The notes: a model not told the origin generated them from the letters alone. A DNA stretch of 64,000 nucleotides from Sphingopyxis yananensis (GCF_020687785.1 NZ_JAJEWI010000001.1:234959-298958); one strand, 5' to 3'; counted from the first letter of the stretch, positions 38,432-49,079 are shown. Numbers and translations: made by a program.

Positions 38432-39370
38432 GTGGACCCCATGACTGACGCCGTGCAAAAACCCATCGCGCAACGCGCGCGCAAGCCCGACTGGATCCGT
38501 GTCAAGGCTCCCACCAGCGCAGGTTATTCTGAAACCCGCCGTTTGATGCGGGATTTGAACCTGAACACCGTATGCGAGGAAGCCGCATGCCCCAATATTG
38601 GGGAATGTTGGACCAAGAAACATGCGACCGTAATGATCTTGGGCGACACCTGCACGCGCGCTTGTGCCTTTTGTAACGTCAAAACGGGGATGCCACGCGC
38701 CGTTGATGCGATGGAACCCGAACATACCGCCATTGCAGCGGCGAAAATGGGCCTGAGTCATATTGTTATCACCTCGGTGGACCGCGACGATTTGCCCGAC
38801 GGCGGTGCCAGCCAGTTCGTCAAGGTGATCAACGCTTTGCGCCGCGAAACGCCCACGACCACCATTGAAATTTTAACGCCTGATTTCCGAAACAAGCCGG
38901 AAAGCGCCGTGGCGTCGATCATTGATGCACGGCCAGATGTGTATAACCATAATCTGGAAACCGTTCCGCGTCTTTACCCCACCATTCGCCCCGGTGCGCG
39001 CTATTATGCATCGCTGCGTTTGCTGGAAAGCGTGAAGCGCCGCGACCCATCCATCTTTACCAAATCGGGCATCATGCTGGGCCTTGGCGAAGAACGGCTG
39101 GAGGTTCACCAAGTGATGGACGATATGCGCAGCGCCGACATCGACTTCATCACCATGGGTCAATATCTGCAACCCACGCCAAAGCACGCCAAGGTTGCGG
39201 AATTTGTGACGCCCAAGGCCTTTGATGCTTATGCCCAAATTGCGCGGGCCAAGGGCTTTTTGCAGGTGGCTTCATCGCCGCTGACCCGTTCAAGCTACCA
39301 TGCTGGCGACGATTTTGAACGTATGCGCGCCGCCCGCGACGAACAACTTGCCAAGCTAAAGGGCGGATAA
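38432..39370 (+). CDS. lipA: Lipoyl synthase
   Basis: A radical-SAM enzyme of about 312 residues that inserts two sulfurs into protein-bound octanoyl groups. The auxiliary cluster Cys motif is [13 protein letters not shown], the radical-SAM motif is CTRACAFC, and the C-terminal SSYHAGDDF is the conserved serine region. GTG 38432 is seven bases behind GGAGG; ATG 38441 ([11 protein letters not shown]) is the alternative and would shorten it by three residues. The next gene, ratA, follows after three bases, an arrangement common in alphaproteobacteria. Confidence 0.96.
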   Translation: MDPMTDAVQKPIAQRARKPDWIRVKAPTSAGYSETRRLMRDLNLNTVCEEAACPNIGECWTKKHATVMILGDTCTRACAFCNVKTGMPRAVDAMEPEHTAIAAAKMGLSHIVITSVDRDDLPDGGASQFVKVINALRRETPTTTIEILTPDFRNKPESAVASIIDARPDVYNHNLETVPRLYPTIRPGARYYASLRLLESVKRRDPSIFTKSGIMLGLGEERLEVHQVMDDMRSADIDFITMGQYLQPTPKHAKVAEFVTPKAFDAYAQIARAKGFLQVASSPLTRSSYHAGDDFERMRAARDEQLAKLKGG

Positions 39371-39373
39371 TCT

Positions 39374-39850
39374 ATGCCGCGTCATCACGACAGCCGTACG
39401 CTGCCCTATAGTGCTGCCCAAATGTATAATATGGTGACGGATATTGAAAAATATCCGGAATTTTTGCCATGGATCATTGCCTTGCGCGTCAAAAGCGACA
39501 GCGAGGAACAGGCGCTGGCCGACATGATCGTCGGCTTTAAGGGGCTACGCGAGACCTTCTCGTGCCGCGTGCTGAAAACGCGGCCCAATTTGGTCAAGGT
39601 CAGCTATATCGACGGCCCGATGAAGCATTTGGACAATGAATGGCGCTTCGAAGATGTCGACGGCGGTTGCCGCGTCGACTTCATGGTCGATTTTACATTC
39701 AAGAATAAAATGTTTGAAATGCTGGCTGGTCAATTTTTCGACAAAGCTTTTCGAAAAATGACCAGCGCCTTCGAAACCCGCGCCGCCGAACTTTATGCGG
39801 CGGGCAAGGAAATATCGTCGGACGGACGCAGTTCATCGCCTGCCGGTTGA
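39374..39850 (+). CDS. ratA: RatA/Coq10-like START-domain protein
   Basis: A 158-residue SRPBCC (START-like) protein. The start HHDSRTLPYSAAQMYNMVTD, then IEKYPEFLPW and a C-terminal FEMLAGQFFDKAFRKMTSAF, match the ubiquinone-binding Coq10/RatA family. Family members bind coenzyme Q or affect ribosome association; which applies here is unknown. It is translated right behind lipA. Its last 58 bases overlap the end of the convergent pncC gene. Confidence 0.88.
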   Translation: MPRHHDSRTLPYSAAQMYNMVTDIEKYPEFLPWIIALRVKSDSEEQALADMIVGFKGLRETFSCRVLKTRPNLVKVSYIDGPMKHLDNEWRFEDVDGGCRVDFMVDFTFKNKMFEMLAGQFFDKAFRKMTSAFETRAAELYAAGKEISSDGRSSSPAG

Positions 39851-40353
39851 AGCAAATTTAACGCAAACATAGTGGCGGCTTGGCGAATGGATGCACGGTC
39901 GCCGCCTGTAAATTGCACGCGCTGCGTGAAATAATCATCGGGATTTTGGCCGCGCAAGGCCCGCGCAAATACCACCAGCCCCACCGGCTTTTTTTCCGAT
40001 CCACCGCCCGGTCCGGCAATGCCGGTAATCGCCACTGCAACATCAGCGTCGCTATTGGCCAATACGCCAGACGCCATCGCCCAAGCTGTGGCCAATGATA
40101 CTTCGCCAAATGTTTCCAATATCTCGTTGCTGACATCCAACTGGCGGTGCTTGGCATCCGCACAATAGGTCACAAAGCCTGCGGCAAAAACATCGCTACA
40201 GCCCGCCACATCGGTCAACGCCGATGCCACTATTCCGCCCGTGCAGCTTTCTGCCACCGCAATACGGCGGCCAATAGCGCGGTTGGCGCTCAATATTTCG
40301 GCCGCCAAATTTTCTTTTTCGGTCTGCCATGCATTTATATCACGCACCTGCAT
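39793..40353 (-). CDS. pncC: Nicotinamide-nucleotide amidohydrolase PncC (CinA C-terminal domain)
   Basis: A 186-residue single-domain enzyme that deamidates NMN to nicotinic acid mononucleotide in NAD recycling. The conserved blocks AVAESCTGGIVASALTDVAG, FVTYCADAKHRQLDV and AITGIAGPGGGSEKKPVGLV are intact, unlike the divergent paralogue at 17163. Its start directly follows the ispDF stop (TGA-ATG), so it is co-translated with ispDF. Its 3' end overlaps ratA tail to tail by 58 bases. Confidence 0.93.
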   Translation of the reverse strand: MQVRDINAWQTEKENLAAEILSANRAIGRRIAVAESCTGGIVASALTDVAGCSDVFAAGFVTYCADAKHRQLDVSNEILETFGEVSLATAWAMASGVLANSDADVAVAITGIAGPGGGSEKKPVGLVVFARALRGQNPDDYFTQRVQFTGGDRASIRQAATMFALNLLQPAGDELRPSDDISLPAA

Positions 40354-41574
40354 TCACTCCGGCAATTTGATGGTGGCAATGGCTTGGGCAGCAATGCCTT
40401 CGCGTCGGCCTGTAAAACCCAATTTCTCGCTTGTGGTTGCTTTTACGCTGACCCGTTCCAACGAAATATTTAAAATCTCGCTGATCCGTTGGCGTATGGG
40501 CAAACGATGTGGCCCAATTTTCGGGGCCTCTGCAATGATCGTCAGGTCCACATGCTCTATGCTCCCGCCGCGCGCTGTAACGCGCTGTCCGGCAAACTCC
40601 AAGAAGCGATCGGACGCTGCACCGGCCCATTTCGGGTCAGTTGGCGGAAAATGATCGCCAATATCGCCATCCGCCAAGGCCCCCAAAAGGGCATCGGTCA
40701 AGGCGTGCAAGGCCACGTCCGCATCGCTATGTCCCAACAAGCCATGGCTATGATCAATGGTGATCCCGCCAATCCACAATGGCCGATCGGGCACCAACTT
40801 ATGAACATCATAGCCCATGCCCGTCGCGATGCGCATCGGTTGGGGAGTGGTTAGCAAGGCATTTAAGATGGTCAAATCCTCTGCATAGGTCAGCTTGTGC
40901 AGGCGCGCATCGCCCACAACCGATAGCAATGTCACGCCCAAGGCCCGAACCAGTTGCGCGTCATCGCTTGCTGCACCCTGATGGGCGGCGGCATGGGCGG
41001 CGCGCAAATGCTCCAACCGAAAGGCTTGGGGTGTTTGGACGCGCGCCAACTGGCTGCGGTCAACCACATCGCCCATCACGTCATATTCGGTGTCGGTCCT
41101 CTGCTGCGCCGCCAATGTGTCGGGAACGGGCAGGGTGGGTATGGCGGCAATATCCGTGCCCGACACGGTTGCTGCGACCAACCGGTCTACCACGGCGTTG
41201 CTTACCCCTGGGCGTGCGGCATCATGCACCAAGATGATATGCTCATCGGGCAAATCACCCAGCAAGGCCAAGGCATTGGCCACAGACTGCTGCCGCTCAT
41301 TGCCCGCATGGGCCAAATCCCAACCCGCCAGCCGTTCACCCATGGCATCGCGGACTGGGGCATCCGCCACCAGCACCCGCCGCGTAACCGCAGGATGCGC
41401 TTCAAAGGCATCCATGCTCCAAGCCAAGACATTTTGATGGCCCAGCCGTTGCAATTGCTTGGGCAGACCAAAGCCCGCACGTTCCCCTTTTCCGCCAGCC
41501 AGTAAAATGACGGCGATGGGGACATGGCTGGTTTCCGCACCAGCGGGGGCAGGGACAAAAACAGAATCAGACAT
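40354..41574 (-). CDS. ispDF: Bifunctional IspD-IspF enzyme of the MEP isoprenoid pathway
   Basis: A 406-residue fusion. Residues about 20-235 are IspD, with ILLAGGKGERAGFGLPKQ binding CTP and VHDAARPGVSN in the active site. Residues about 248-406 are IspF, with GMGYDVHKLVPDRPLW and LLGHSDADVALHALTDALLG supplying the metal ligands and IGDHFPPTDPKW. It therefore makes CDP-methylerythritol and cyclises the later kinase product. The fusion is common in alphaproteobacteria. It is divergent from dusB and followed directly by pncC. Confidence 0.96.
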   Translation of the reverse strand: MSDSVFVPAPAGAETSHVPIAVILLAGGKGERAGFGLPKQLQRLGHQNVLAWSMDAFEAHPAVTRRVLVADAPVRDAMGERLAGWDLAHAGNERQQSVANALALLGDLPDEHIILVHDAARPGVSNAVVDRLVAATVSGTDIAAIPTLPVPDTLAAQQRTDTEYDVMGDVVDRSQLARVQTPQAFRLEHLRAAHAAAHQGAASDDAQLVRALGVTLLSVVGDARLHKLTYAEDLTILNALLTTPQPMRIATGMGYDVHKLVPDRPLWIGGITIDHSHGLLGHSDADVALHALTDALLGALADGDIGDHFPPTDPKWAGAASDRFLEFAGQRVTARGGSIEHVDLTIIAEAPKIGPHRLPIRQRISEILNISLERVSVKATTSEKLGFTGRREGIAAQAIATIKLPE

Positions 41575-41669
41575 AAGCTATGGCGGTTAGCGCAGGCTCG
41601 GCTTGCGGGGAAGGGCGTTAAGGTGTAAACGCCTGCTCAATTTTTAGGCAAACTCGAAGGTTTTGGCCC

Positions 41670-42668
41670 ATGGCCCCGCTTAAGCCGATCCAAATTGGCA
41701 ATATCACCATTGCCGATCCGGTGATCCTGGCCCCGATGACGGGCGTAACAGACATGCCGTTTCGCACACTCGTCCGCCGCTATGGTTCGGGTTTGAATGT
41801 CACGGAAATGATCGCCACCGCCGCGATGATCCGCGAAACGCGCCAGTCGGTGCAAAAGGCTGCGTGGGACGCTGTCGAAGAACCTGTGTCCATGCAATTG
41901 GCCGGTTGCCGCCCCGACGAAATGGCCGAAGCGGCAAAATTGAACGAAGATCGCGGCGCAGCGATTATCGACATCAACATGGGCTGCCCCGTGAAAAAGG
42001 TGGTGAATGGCGATGCCGGTTCCGCCCTGATGCGCGACCTGCCGCTGGCCGCCCGCCTGATCGAGGCGACCGTCAAGGCGGTGAAGGTGCCCGTCACCGT
42101 GAAAATGCGGATGGGCTGGGACCATAGCAGCCTGAACGCCCCAGAACTCGCCCATATTGCCGAGGATTTGGGCGCGCAGCTTATCACCGTTCATGGCCGC
42201 ACACGCTGCCAAATGTATCGCGGCACGGCGGATTGGGAATTTGTGCGCGGCGTCAAGGACGCGGTAAAAGTTCCGGTGATCGTCAATGGCGATATTTGCT
42301 CGGCCGATGATGCCCGCACCGCCTTGGCACAAAGCGGCGCCGACGGCGTGATGATTGGGCGCGGCGCTTATGGCAAGCCTTGGCTGCTGGGGCAGGTGAT
42401 GGCGGCGCTGCGCGGTGAAGGCGATCGCCCTGATCCATCGCTTGATGAACAATATGACATCATCACCACCCATTACCGCGCGATGATTGACCATTATGGC
42501 GAGTTTACGGGCGTCAGCATGGCCCGCAAACATTTGGGCTGGTATGTCAAGGGTCTGCATGGTTCGGCGGAATTCCGCAACATGGTGAACCAAGTGGCCA
42601 GCAGCAAAGATGTGCTGGATGCGCTGGAAAAATTCTACGAACCCCATCTGACCAAGGCCGCTGCATGA
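41670..42668 (+). CDS. dusB: tRNA-dihydrouridine synthase B
   Basis: A 332-residue flavoenzyme reducing uridines in the tRNA D-loop. [20 protein letters not shown] lies at the start of the TIM barrel, the catalytic Cys is in [11 protein letters not shown], and the FMN phosphate region is [10 protein letters not shown] and [17 protein letters not shown]. It is the first gene of the dusB-ntrB-ntrC run; its stop overlaps the ntrB start by four bases (ATGA), the usual alphaproteobacterial order. Confidence 0.95.
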   Translation: MAPLKPIQIGNITIADPVILAPMTGVTDMPFRTLVRRYGSGLNVTEMIATAAMIRETRQSVQKAAWDAVEEPVSMQLAGCRPDEMAEAAKLNEDRGAAIIDINMGCPVKKVVNGDAGSALMRDLPLAARLIEATVKAVKVPVTVKMRMGWDHSSLNAPELAHIAEDLGAQLITVHGRTRCQMYRGTADWEFVRGVKDAVKVPVIVNGDICSADDARTALAQSGADGVMIGRGAYGKPWLLGQVMAALRGEGDRPDPSLDEQYDIITTHYRAMIDHYGEFTGVSMARKHLGWYVKGLHGSAEFRNMVNQVASSKDVLDALEKFYEPHLTKAAA

Positions 42669-43780
42669 CTCGATCTGCGTCGAACATTTCAGCGTTCGAC
42701 CATGAAGAGTTGCTACAATCACACCCCGTTGCGACCATCGTGATGGACAAAAATGGGGTGTTATTGTTCGTAAATTCGGCGGCAGAACAGCTGTGCAACA
42801 TCAGCCGCGCTGCGATGATCGGGCGCGTCATCTATGATGTCATTTCCATCGACCGCAGCTATCGCCAACATATGCTCGATGCGTCCAAGCCATCGCTTTA
42901 TGCGCATCGCACCGAAATTGTCATCGCGTCGGCCCGGCGCGCCATTGATGTCGATTTACAAATGGTGGAATTGGAACATAGCGGCCACCGTATCTTAACG
43001 CTTACCCCATCGCAAAATGACGCTGAATTTCTGGGCACGGCTATTGGCCGGTCTGGACGCGCGGCTGGGGCGGCGGCGTCCATGCTAGCCCATGAAATTA
43101 AAAACCCACTGGCGGGTATTAAGGGCGCCGCGCAGCTACTGGCTCGCAAGGCCGACGCCAGCGGCGAACGCTTCACCACGCTAATCTGTGCCGAGGTGGA
43201 CCGCATCACCAAGCTGATCGATCAGATGGAGCATTTCTCACGCGGTCAGCCGCTTTCATGTGATGCTGTTAACCTGTATCAGCCAACCCATCAGGCCATC
43301 GAAACCGTGCGGGCGCGGCAATTGCCCGGCATCAAATTAAGCGAGGATTATGACCCATCCTTGCCCTTGGTTCATGGCAATCATGATGCCTTGGTCCAGA
43401 TTTTGCTGAACTTTGTCACCAATGCTTGCGAGGCCTTGCAAGGCCGCGATGATGGCGAAGTGCGGATTACCACCGCCTATCGCCACGGCTTGTCGATTGA
43501 TAATGGGGACGGACGGGGACGCACCGCTCTGCCGATCGAAATCAGCGTCAGCGACAATGGCCCCGGTGTTCCCAGCGACATTCGCGGCGATGTGTTCGAC
43601 CCCTTTGTCACCACCAAGCGCGAAGGGCGGGGGCTGGGCTTGGCACTGGTCGCCAAATTGGCGCGGGATATGGGGGGGACAGTGCAATATAGCCGCGACG
43701 ACGACTGGACACGCTTTCGCCTGCATCTGGCAGCCGCAAAGCCATCTGATAGCATCTCACCAAAAGATATCATCCCATGA
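42665..43780 (+). CDS. ntrB: Nitrogen sensor histidine kinase NtrB
   Basis: A 371-residue soluble kinase. A PAS domain (residues about 15-115, [20 protein letters not shown]) is followed by the H-box [20 protein letters not shown] with the phosphorylated His near residue 144, the N-box [13 protein letters not shown] and the G boxes SDNGPGVP and [13 protein letters not shown]. Under nitrogen limitation it phosphorylates NtrC; in enterics PII controls this. It overlaps dusB and ntrC by four bases each. Confidence 0.95.
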   Translation: MTRSASNISAFDHEELLQSHPVATIVMDKNGVLLFVNSAAEQLCNISRAAMIGRVIYDVISIDRSYRQHMLDASKPSLYAHRTEIVIASARRAIDVDLQMVELEHSGHRILTLTPSQNDAEFLGTAIGRSGRAAGAAASMLAHEIKNPLAGIKGAAQLLARKADASGERFTTLICAEVDRITKLIDQMEHFSRGQPLSCDAVNLYQPTHQAIETVRARQLPGIKLSEDYDPSLPLVHGNHDALVQILLNFVTNACEALQGRDDGEVRITTAYRHGLSIDNGDGRGRTALPIEISVSDNGPGVPSDIRGDVFDPFVTTKREGRGLGLALVAKLARDMGGTVQYSRDDDWTRFRLHLAAAKPSDSISPKDIIP

Positions 43781-45207
43781 GCATCGGAAAACGCATCTTA
43801 TTGGTCGAGGATGACCCGACCATTGCCCTGATCATCCGTGAAACTTTGGTTGATGAATGCGCGCATTTTACGGCGGTTTCGACATTGGCAGAACGGGATG
43901 CATGGCTGGCCGTTCATCAGCCAGACCTGATGATTACCGATGTGATCCTGCCCGACGGCGATGGTATCGAAAGCATCACCACATCGGGTATCGCGGCCGA
44001 TGCGCCGATCATCATCCTATCCGCGCAAAATACATTGGATACAGCGGTTCGGGCCGCCAATATTGGCAGCTATGATTATCTGCCCAAGCCTTTCGACCTC
44101 GAGGAATTGACCGCCAGCGTTCGCGCCGCCTTGCAACGGCCAAGCGCTAGCGCGGCGGAGAAGATCGTCGATCAGGCCGCTGACCCTGCCGATATTCATG
44201 GCTTGGTGGGCCGCGCCCCCGCCATGCAGGCGGTGTACCGCACCATCGCGCGGCTGGCGACCAACGATCTGGCCGTGTTGATTTTGGGCGAAAGCGGCAC
44301 CGGCAAGGAAGTGGTGGCCCGCGCCATTCACGCCACGGGCCTGCGCCGCCATGGTCCGTTTGTCGCCATCAACATGGCCGCCATCCCGCGCGAATTGATC
44401 GAGGCCGAGTTATTCGGTCACGAAAAAGGGGCCTTTACCGGCGCGCACAGCCGCAACGCAGGCCGTTTTGAACAAGCATCGGGCGGCACCTTGTTTCTGG
44501 ACGAAATTGGCGACATGCCCCTAGAGGCCCAGACACGCTTGCTGCGCGTGCTGCAAACCAATGAATATACCACGGTGGGCGGCAGCCAGTCTTTGCGCGC
44601 CGATGTCCGCGTGGTGGCGGCAACCCACCGCGAGATGGCCACTTTGGTGGCCGATGGCCGCTTTCGCGAAGATTTATATTATCGGCTGAATGTCATTCCC
44701 GTCACCTTGCCGCCGCTGCGCGAACGACGCAGCGACTTGCCTGCTTTGGTGCGGCATTTCGTGGACGCGGGCCGAGCGTCTGGCCTGCCTGATCGGCAAT
44801 TTTCTGCGGCCGCGCTGGCGCGGATGGAACGGCACGACTGGCCCGGAAATGTCCGCGAATTGGGCAATGTGGTTCAGCGTTTGGCGGTCCTCAGCCGCGA
44901 TATCGAGGTGACAGCCCGCGATGTCGACGCCATTTTGTCCCAAGCCAGTGATCATCACGCACCCACCAACCCCGCCGATGCCGTCAGCCGCGCGGTGGAC
45001 GACTGGGCTTCGCATATTCTGGCTGATCATATGCATGATGGCCATATCCACAAACAACTCGAAACATTGGTCGAGGCCGCCTTGCTTCGCCGAATGCTGC
45101 GCGAAGTAAATGGCAATCAGTTGGAGGCAGCGCGGCGATTGGGCATCAACCGCAATACGTTGCGCAAAAAACTGGCCAGCCTTGATATCGACGCCGCGAA
45201 ATTCTGA
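43777..45207 (+). CDS. ntrC: Nitrogen response regulator NtrC
   Basis: A 476-residue sigma54 activator. The receiver domain has the acidic pair VEDD and the phospho-Asp in MITDVILPDGDG near residue 53. The AAA+ domain carries Walker A GESGTGKE, the sigma54-contact motif GAFTGA and a Walker B-like TLFLDEIGDM. A Fis-type HTH is at the end (QLEAARRLGINRNTLRKKL). All key motifs are intact. It should activate nitrogen assimilation promoters when phosphorylated by NtrB. Confidence 0.96.
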   Translation: MSIGKRILLVEDDPTIALIIRETLVDECAHFTAVSTLAERDAWLAVHQPDLMITDVILPDGDGIESITTSGIAADAPIIILSAQNTLDTAVRAANIGSYDYLPKPFDLEELTASVRAALQRPSASAAEKIVDQAADPADIHGLVGRAPAMQAVYRTIARLATNDLAVLILGESGTGKEVVARAIHATGLRRHGPFVAINMAAIPRELIEAELFGHEKGAFTGAHSRNAGRFEQASGGTLFLDEIGDMPLEAQTRLLRVLQTNEYTTVGGSQSLRADVRVVAATHREMATLVADGRFREDLYYRLNVIPVTLPPLRERRSDLPALVRHFVDAGRASGLPDRQFSAAALARMERHDWPGNVRELGNVVQRLAVLSRDIEVTARDVDAILSQASDHHAPTNPADAVSRAVDDWASHILADHMHDGHIHKQLETLVEAALLRRMLREVNGNQLEAARRLGINRNTLRKKLASLDIDAAKF

Positions 45208-45409
45208 TCAATCCATTCCACAGACGTCCATCCCACAGACGAATGTGACAATTTAACCCACATTGCTGCCATATCCCCCCATATTTTGCGGGTGGGGGCA
45301 GCGTGTATGGGCGCGCACAACCCCATGCGTCCCAAAAAAAGCCACTATTTCTGCACGAAGTTTACATTGTGTGTTTTCTATGCAACATCTTTGTCGTAGC
45401 AAGGTCACA

Positions 45410-47707
45410 ATGGAAAGCAACGCCGCCTCGATGCGCAATAGCCCTGTTCTGACCGAAACAAGCCGCAAAATTGGCTGGAAGTTCGGCGTCCCTGAATATT
45501 ATGCGTTGGCCGTGGCCATCAGCATTGCCGTGGCGACCTATATTTTCGTAACCGGCGACGACCAAAGCGACCAATTGCTGACACCCGCGATTGTCGCGGC
45601 GATCATGGTCGCCAATCTGGCTCCTGCCATGGCGTTAATCGTTTTGGTCGGTAGCCGCATCGCTCGCAGCCGCGCCATGCGGTCAATGGAGGGCGGAGAA
45701 GGGCGCTTACACGTCCGCCTTGTGGCGCTATTCTCGATGATTGCGGCGGTGCCGACGCTACTCGTTGTGATTTTCGCATCCTTATTATTTCAATATGGCG
45801 TGGACTTTTGGTTTTCCGATCGGTCGCGCGGCATGTTTGAAAATGCCGCCAATTTGGCCCAAGGCTATTATCAAGAAAATCAGCGTGAAGTGGGCGCCAA
45901 CACCACCGCAATGGCCGCCGACCTCAGCCGAACATTGCGCCGCATTTCCATCAATGATCCAGAATTTGCGAATTATTATCTGCAACAGGTGGTGGTCCGC
46001 ACCCTGAATGAAAGCGCGATTATTGAAATTGGCGCCGATGGCGTAGCTCGCACCCCCGCCATGATCGACCCTGACAACCGCGCTGCTGAAAATCGCATTT
46101 CGCCCGCCATGTTGGAACGTCTGGACAAGGGCGAGGATGTGGTGGTGGTCCGAAAAACCGACCGGATCGAGGCCGCAACCCGCTTGCCAGGTATGAACCG
46201 CGCTTATCTTTATGCGTCGCGCGACGCCAATGTGCTGGGCCTGCAACAATTTGAACGGGCCCGTGCCGTTCTGGCCGACTATAATGGCCTGTTCCGCCGT
46301 TCGCAGGAACTGCAATTGCAATTTAACGTGGCGCTATATCTGGGTTCTATCCTGTTGTTGGCGCTGACGGTGGTGGCGGCTATCCTTGTGGCCGACCGTA
46401 TTGTTCGTCCGCTGGGGACTTTGGTCGGTGCGACCCGCCGTGCGGCGGATGGCGATTTGTCCGTACGCGTCGCGCCATCCAGCTATGACGATGAAATCAG
46501 CGTGCTGACGCGGGCCTTCAACCGCATGACCGAACAGATTGAGGGGCAAACGCGCACCTTGGTCAATGTCAATGAGCAGCTAGAGGTTCGGCGCAGCTTC
46601 ATGGAAGCCGTTTTATCGGGTGTATCCTCTGCGGTGTTGTCGGTGGATCGCAATGACCATATTTTGCTGGTCAATGCCGCCGCAGAACGGCTGATTGGGC
46701 AACCAGCCAACATATTAGTGGGCCAGAAATTGTCCGCCGTCGCGCCCGAACTCGCCCGCCTTCTCGAAGGGGACGAGCGCGAGGGCGTGGTGCAATTGGC
46801 CCGCAAAGATTCCGAACCCGCAACCTTGGCCGCCAAGGCCGTGGACCAAGAAGACGGCTATGTCCTCAGCTTTGAAGATATTACGCAGCAGCTTCTGGAC
46901 CAGCGCCGCGCAGCTTGGTCCGATGTCGCGCGCCGCATTGCCCATGAAATTAAAAACCCGCTCACCCCCATTCAATTGGCCGCAGAGCGGCTACAGCGCC
47001 GCTTTGGCAATAAAATCGAAAGCGACGAAGCATCGGTGTTCCGCAAGTTGACCGACACTATCGTGCGTCAAGTGCATGACATGCGGCGGATGGTGGACGA
47101 ATTTTCCAGCTTTGCCCGCATGCCCAAGCCAACCTTTGGCGCAGAAGATATTCGCGACATTTTGCGCCAATCGGTATTTTTATTCGAAGTGGCCAAGCCC
47201 GATATTCAATTCAGCGTGCGCGCACCCGCCGTGATGGACCCCGTGGTCTGTGACCGCCGCTTATTGTCCCAATCGCTCACCAATATCGTCAAAAATGCGG
47301 TCGAGGCCATTGAGGAACATCATGACCCCGCATCGACCAAGACCCCCATTGGTCATGTTCGTGCGGACATTGAACAGGCAGAGGGCGGACGGTTGCTGGT
47401 GCATATCACCGACGATGGCATCGGCTTGCCCGACCAACGCGAAAATATTGCCGAACCTTATATGACCACCCGCCAAGGCGGCACGGGATTGGGGTTGGCA
47501 ATCGTCAAAAAAATTGTCGAGCAGCATTATGGCGAGCTTGATTTCCAAGACAGCCCGACTGGCAAGGGAACGCGTGTGACGCTGACCCTCTATCCGGAAC
47601 GGCTCAAACCACTCACTGGAAAAGTGGGTTCCATCGCAAATGGGCAAGGGGAAACCGTGCCCGGACGCATCCGTAATCGTCAGGATAGGGAAGAATATGG
47701 CGCTTGA
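45410..47707 (+). CDS. ntrY: Membrane histidine kinase NtrY
   Basis: A 765-residue membrane kinase. Three N-terminal hydrophobic segments (YYALAVAISIAVATYIFV, AIMVANLAPAMALIVLVG, VALFSMIAAVPTLLVVIFAS) and one near residue 310 (VALYLGSILLLALTVVAAIL) flank a periplasmic domain. HAMP, PAS (MEAVLSGVSSAVLSVDRND) and the kinase core with [36 protein letters not shown] and GGTGLGLAIVKKIV follow. ATG 45410 (MESNAASMRNS) is preferred; an open frame extends 49 codons further without protein character. It overlaps ntrX by 11 bases. NtrYX responds to nitrogen, redox or envelope signals in relatives. Confidence 0.93.
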   Translation: MESNAASMRNSPVLTETSRKIGWKFGVPEYYALAVAISIAVATYIFVTGDDQSDQLLTPAIVAAIMVANLAPAMALIVLVGSRIARSRAMRSMEGGEGRLHVRLVALFSMIAAVPTLLVVIFASLLFQYGVDFWFSDRSRGMFENAANLAQGYYQENQREVGANTTAMAADLSRTLRRISINDPEFANYYLQQVVVRTLNESAIIEIGADGVARTPAMIDPDNRAAENRISPAMLERLDKGEDVVVVRKTDRIEAATRLPGMNRAYLYASRDANVLGLQQFERARAVLADYNGLFRRSQELQLQFNVALYLGSILLLALTVVAAILVADRIVRPLGTLVGATRRAADGDLSVRVAPSSYDDEISVLTRAFNRMTEQIEGQTRTLVNVNEQLEVRRSFMEAVLSGVSSAVLSVDRNDHILLVNAAAERLIGQPANILVGQKLSAVAPELARLLEGDEREGVVQLARKDSEPATLAAKAVDQEDGYVLSFEDITQQLLDQRRAAWSDVARRIAHEIKNPLTPIQLAAERLQRRFGNKIESDEASVFRKLTDTIVRQVHDMRRMVDEFSSFARMPKPTFGAEDIRDILRQSVFLFEVAKPDIQFSVRAPAVMDPVVCDRRLLSQSLTNIVKNAVEAIEEHHDPASTKTPIGHVRADIEQAEGGRLLVHITDDGIGLPDQRENIAEPYMTTRQGGTGLGLAIVKKIVEQHYGELDFQDSPTGKGTRVTLTLYPERLKPLTGKVGSIANGQGETVPGRIRNRQDREEYGA

Positions 47708-49079
47708 TATTTTAATCGTCGACGACGAGCGGGACATTTGCGACTTGGTCGCTGGCGTGATGGAAGATGAAGGCTATGAAGCCCGTACAGCGTCGAACAG
47801 CGACGCCGCACTAGAGGCGATCCGACAACGCCGCCCTTCGTTGGCGCTCATCGACGTGTGGCTTCAGGGGTCGCGATTGGACGGGCTCGGACTGGTGGAT
47901 GCCATCAAGGAATTTGACCCAACCTTGCCGATCATCGTGATTTCGGGCCACGGCGGGCTAGACACCGCAGTCGCGGCCATCCGCCGCGGGGCCTTTGATT
48001 TTATAGAAAAGCCATTTGAGGCAGAGCGTCTGCTGCACTTGGTGGCCCGCGCCACCGAGAATGAACGGCTGAAATTTGAATATGAACAGCTCAAGGAAAA
48101 AGTCGGCCCAGCTTATGAACTGACGGGCAATAGCACGGCGATCAACAATGTCCGTGCGACCTTGAAACGGGTGGCAGGCACGGGCAGCCGTGTGCTGATC
48201 ACCGGCGCGGCGGGCGTTGGAAAAGAAGTCGCCGCGCGCGTTCTGCACGGATGGAGCGGGCGTCACAATGCGCCGTTCCGCGTCATTTCCTCTGCCCGCA
48301 TGGACCCTGAAACGGTCGAGCTGGAATTATTCGGTTCAGAAAGCGAGGATGGCAGCTTCCGTGCAGGCCTGTTGGAACAAGCCCATGGCGGCACATTATT
48401 CTTGGACGAAGTGGCCGATATGCCGCTGACCACCCAAGCCAAAATCTTGCGCGTCTTAACGGACCAAAGCTTTACGCGGGTTGGTGGCCGTACGATGATC
48501 CGTGTCGATGTGCGCATCATTTCCGGCTCGGCCCGCGATCTGACCGCCCAAATCGCCGAACGTCGTTTTCGCGAAGATCTTTATTACCGGCTGAACGTCG
48601 TACCCGTTCATATTCCGGCGCTGCGCGAACGGCGCGACGATATTGCTGGCCTGTGCGATTATTTCATCAGCCGCTTTGCCGCCGAACGCCGTATAGCGCC
48701 GCCCGAAATCTCGCCAGAGGCGATGGCCGCGCTTCAGGCTTATGACTGGCCGGGCAATGTGCGTGAACTGCGAAATGTGGTGGAACGGGTGATGATCATG
48801 GCCCCCACCGATCGCCTCAGCCGCATCGACACAGATATGCTGCCATCGGAATTGGTGCGCGGCGGCGTGGATATCCTACCAACAACCGAGGCGGTCACCG
48901 CGATCCCCCTCAAGGAAGCGCGGGAAAATTTCGAACGCGAATATCTGCGCATTCAGATCAACCGTTTTTCGGGAAATATCTCCCGAACCGCGAATTTCAT
49001 CGGCATGGAACGGTCCGCACTGCACCGCAAGCTTAAACTATTGGGCCTGACCGAAAATCCTGATGGAGAAAACTCTTAA
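47697..49079 (+). CDS. ntrX: Response regulator NtrX, without GAFTGA motif
   Basis: A 460-residue regulator. The receiver (ILIVDDERDICDLVAG, phospho-Asp in LALIDVWLQGSRLDG near residue 53) precedes an AAA+ domain with an altered Walker A (GAAGVGKEVAARVLHG) and FLDEVADMPL, then a Fis-type HTH (GNISRTANFIGMERSALHRK). The GAFTGA loop that contacts sigma54 is replaced by GSFRAG, as known for some other alphaproteobacterial NtrX proteins, so it probably acts at sigma70-type promoters. ATG 47697 lies behind GGGAAGA. It is coupled to ntrY. Confidence 0.93.
   Translation: MALDILIVDDERDICDLVAGVMEDEGYEARTASNSDAALEAIRQRRPSLALIDVWLQGSRLDGLGLVDAIKEFDPTLPIIVISGHGGLDTAVAAIRRGAFDFIEKPFEAERLLHLVARATENERLKFEYEQLKEKVGPAYELTGNSTAINNVRATLKRVAGTGSRVLITGAAGVGKEVAARVLHGWSGRHNAPFRVISSARMDPETVELELFGSESEDGSFRAGLLEQAHGGTLFLDEVADMPLTTQAKILRVLTDQSFTRVGGRTMIRVDVRIISGSARDLTAQIAERRFREDLYYRLNVVPVHIPALRERRDDIAGLCDYFISRFAAERRIAPPEISPEAMAALQAYDWPGNVRELRNVVERVMIMAPTDRLSRIDTDMLPSELVRGGVDILPTTEAVTAIPLKEARENFEREYLRIQINRFSGNISRTANFIGMERSALHRKLKLLGLTENPDGENS

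Noticed and set aside
41637..42722. 361-codon frame opposite dusB
   Set aside because: DusB motifs are intact on the plus strand; the opposite product is His/Gly/Ala-rich and typical of an antisense shadow.
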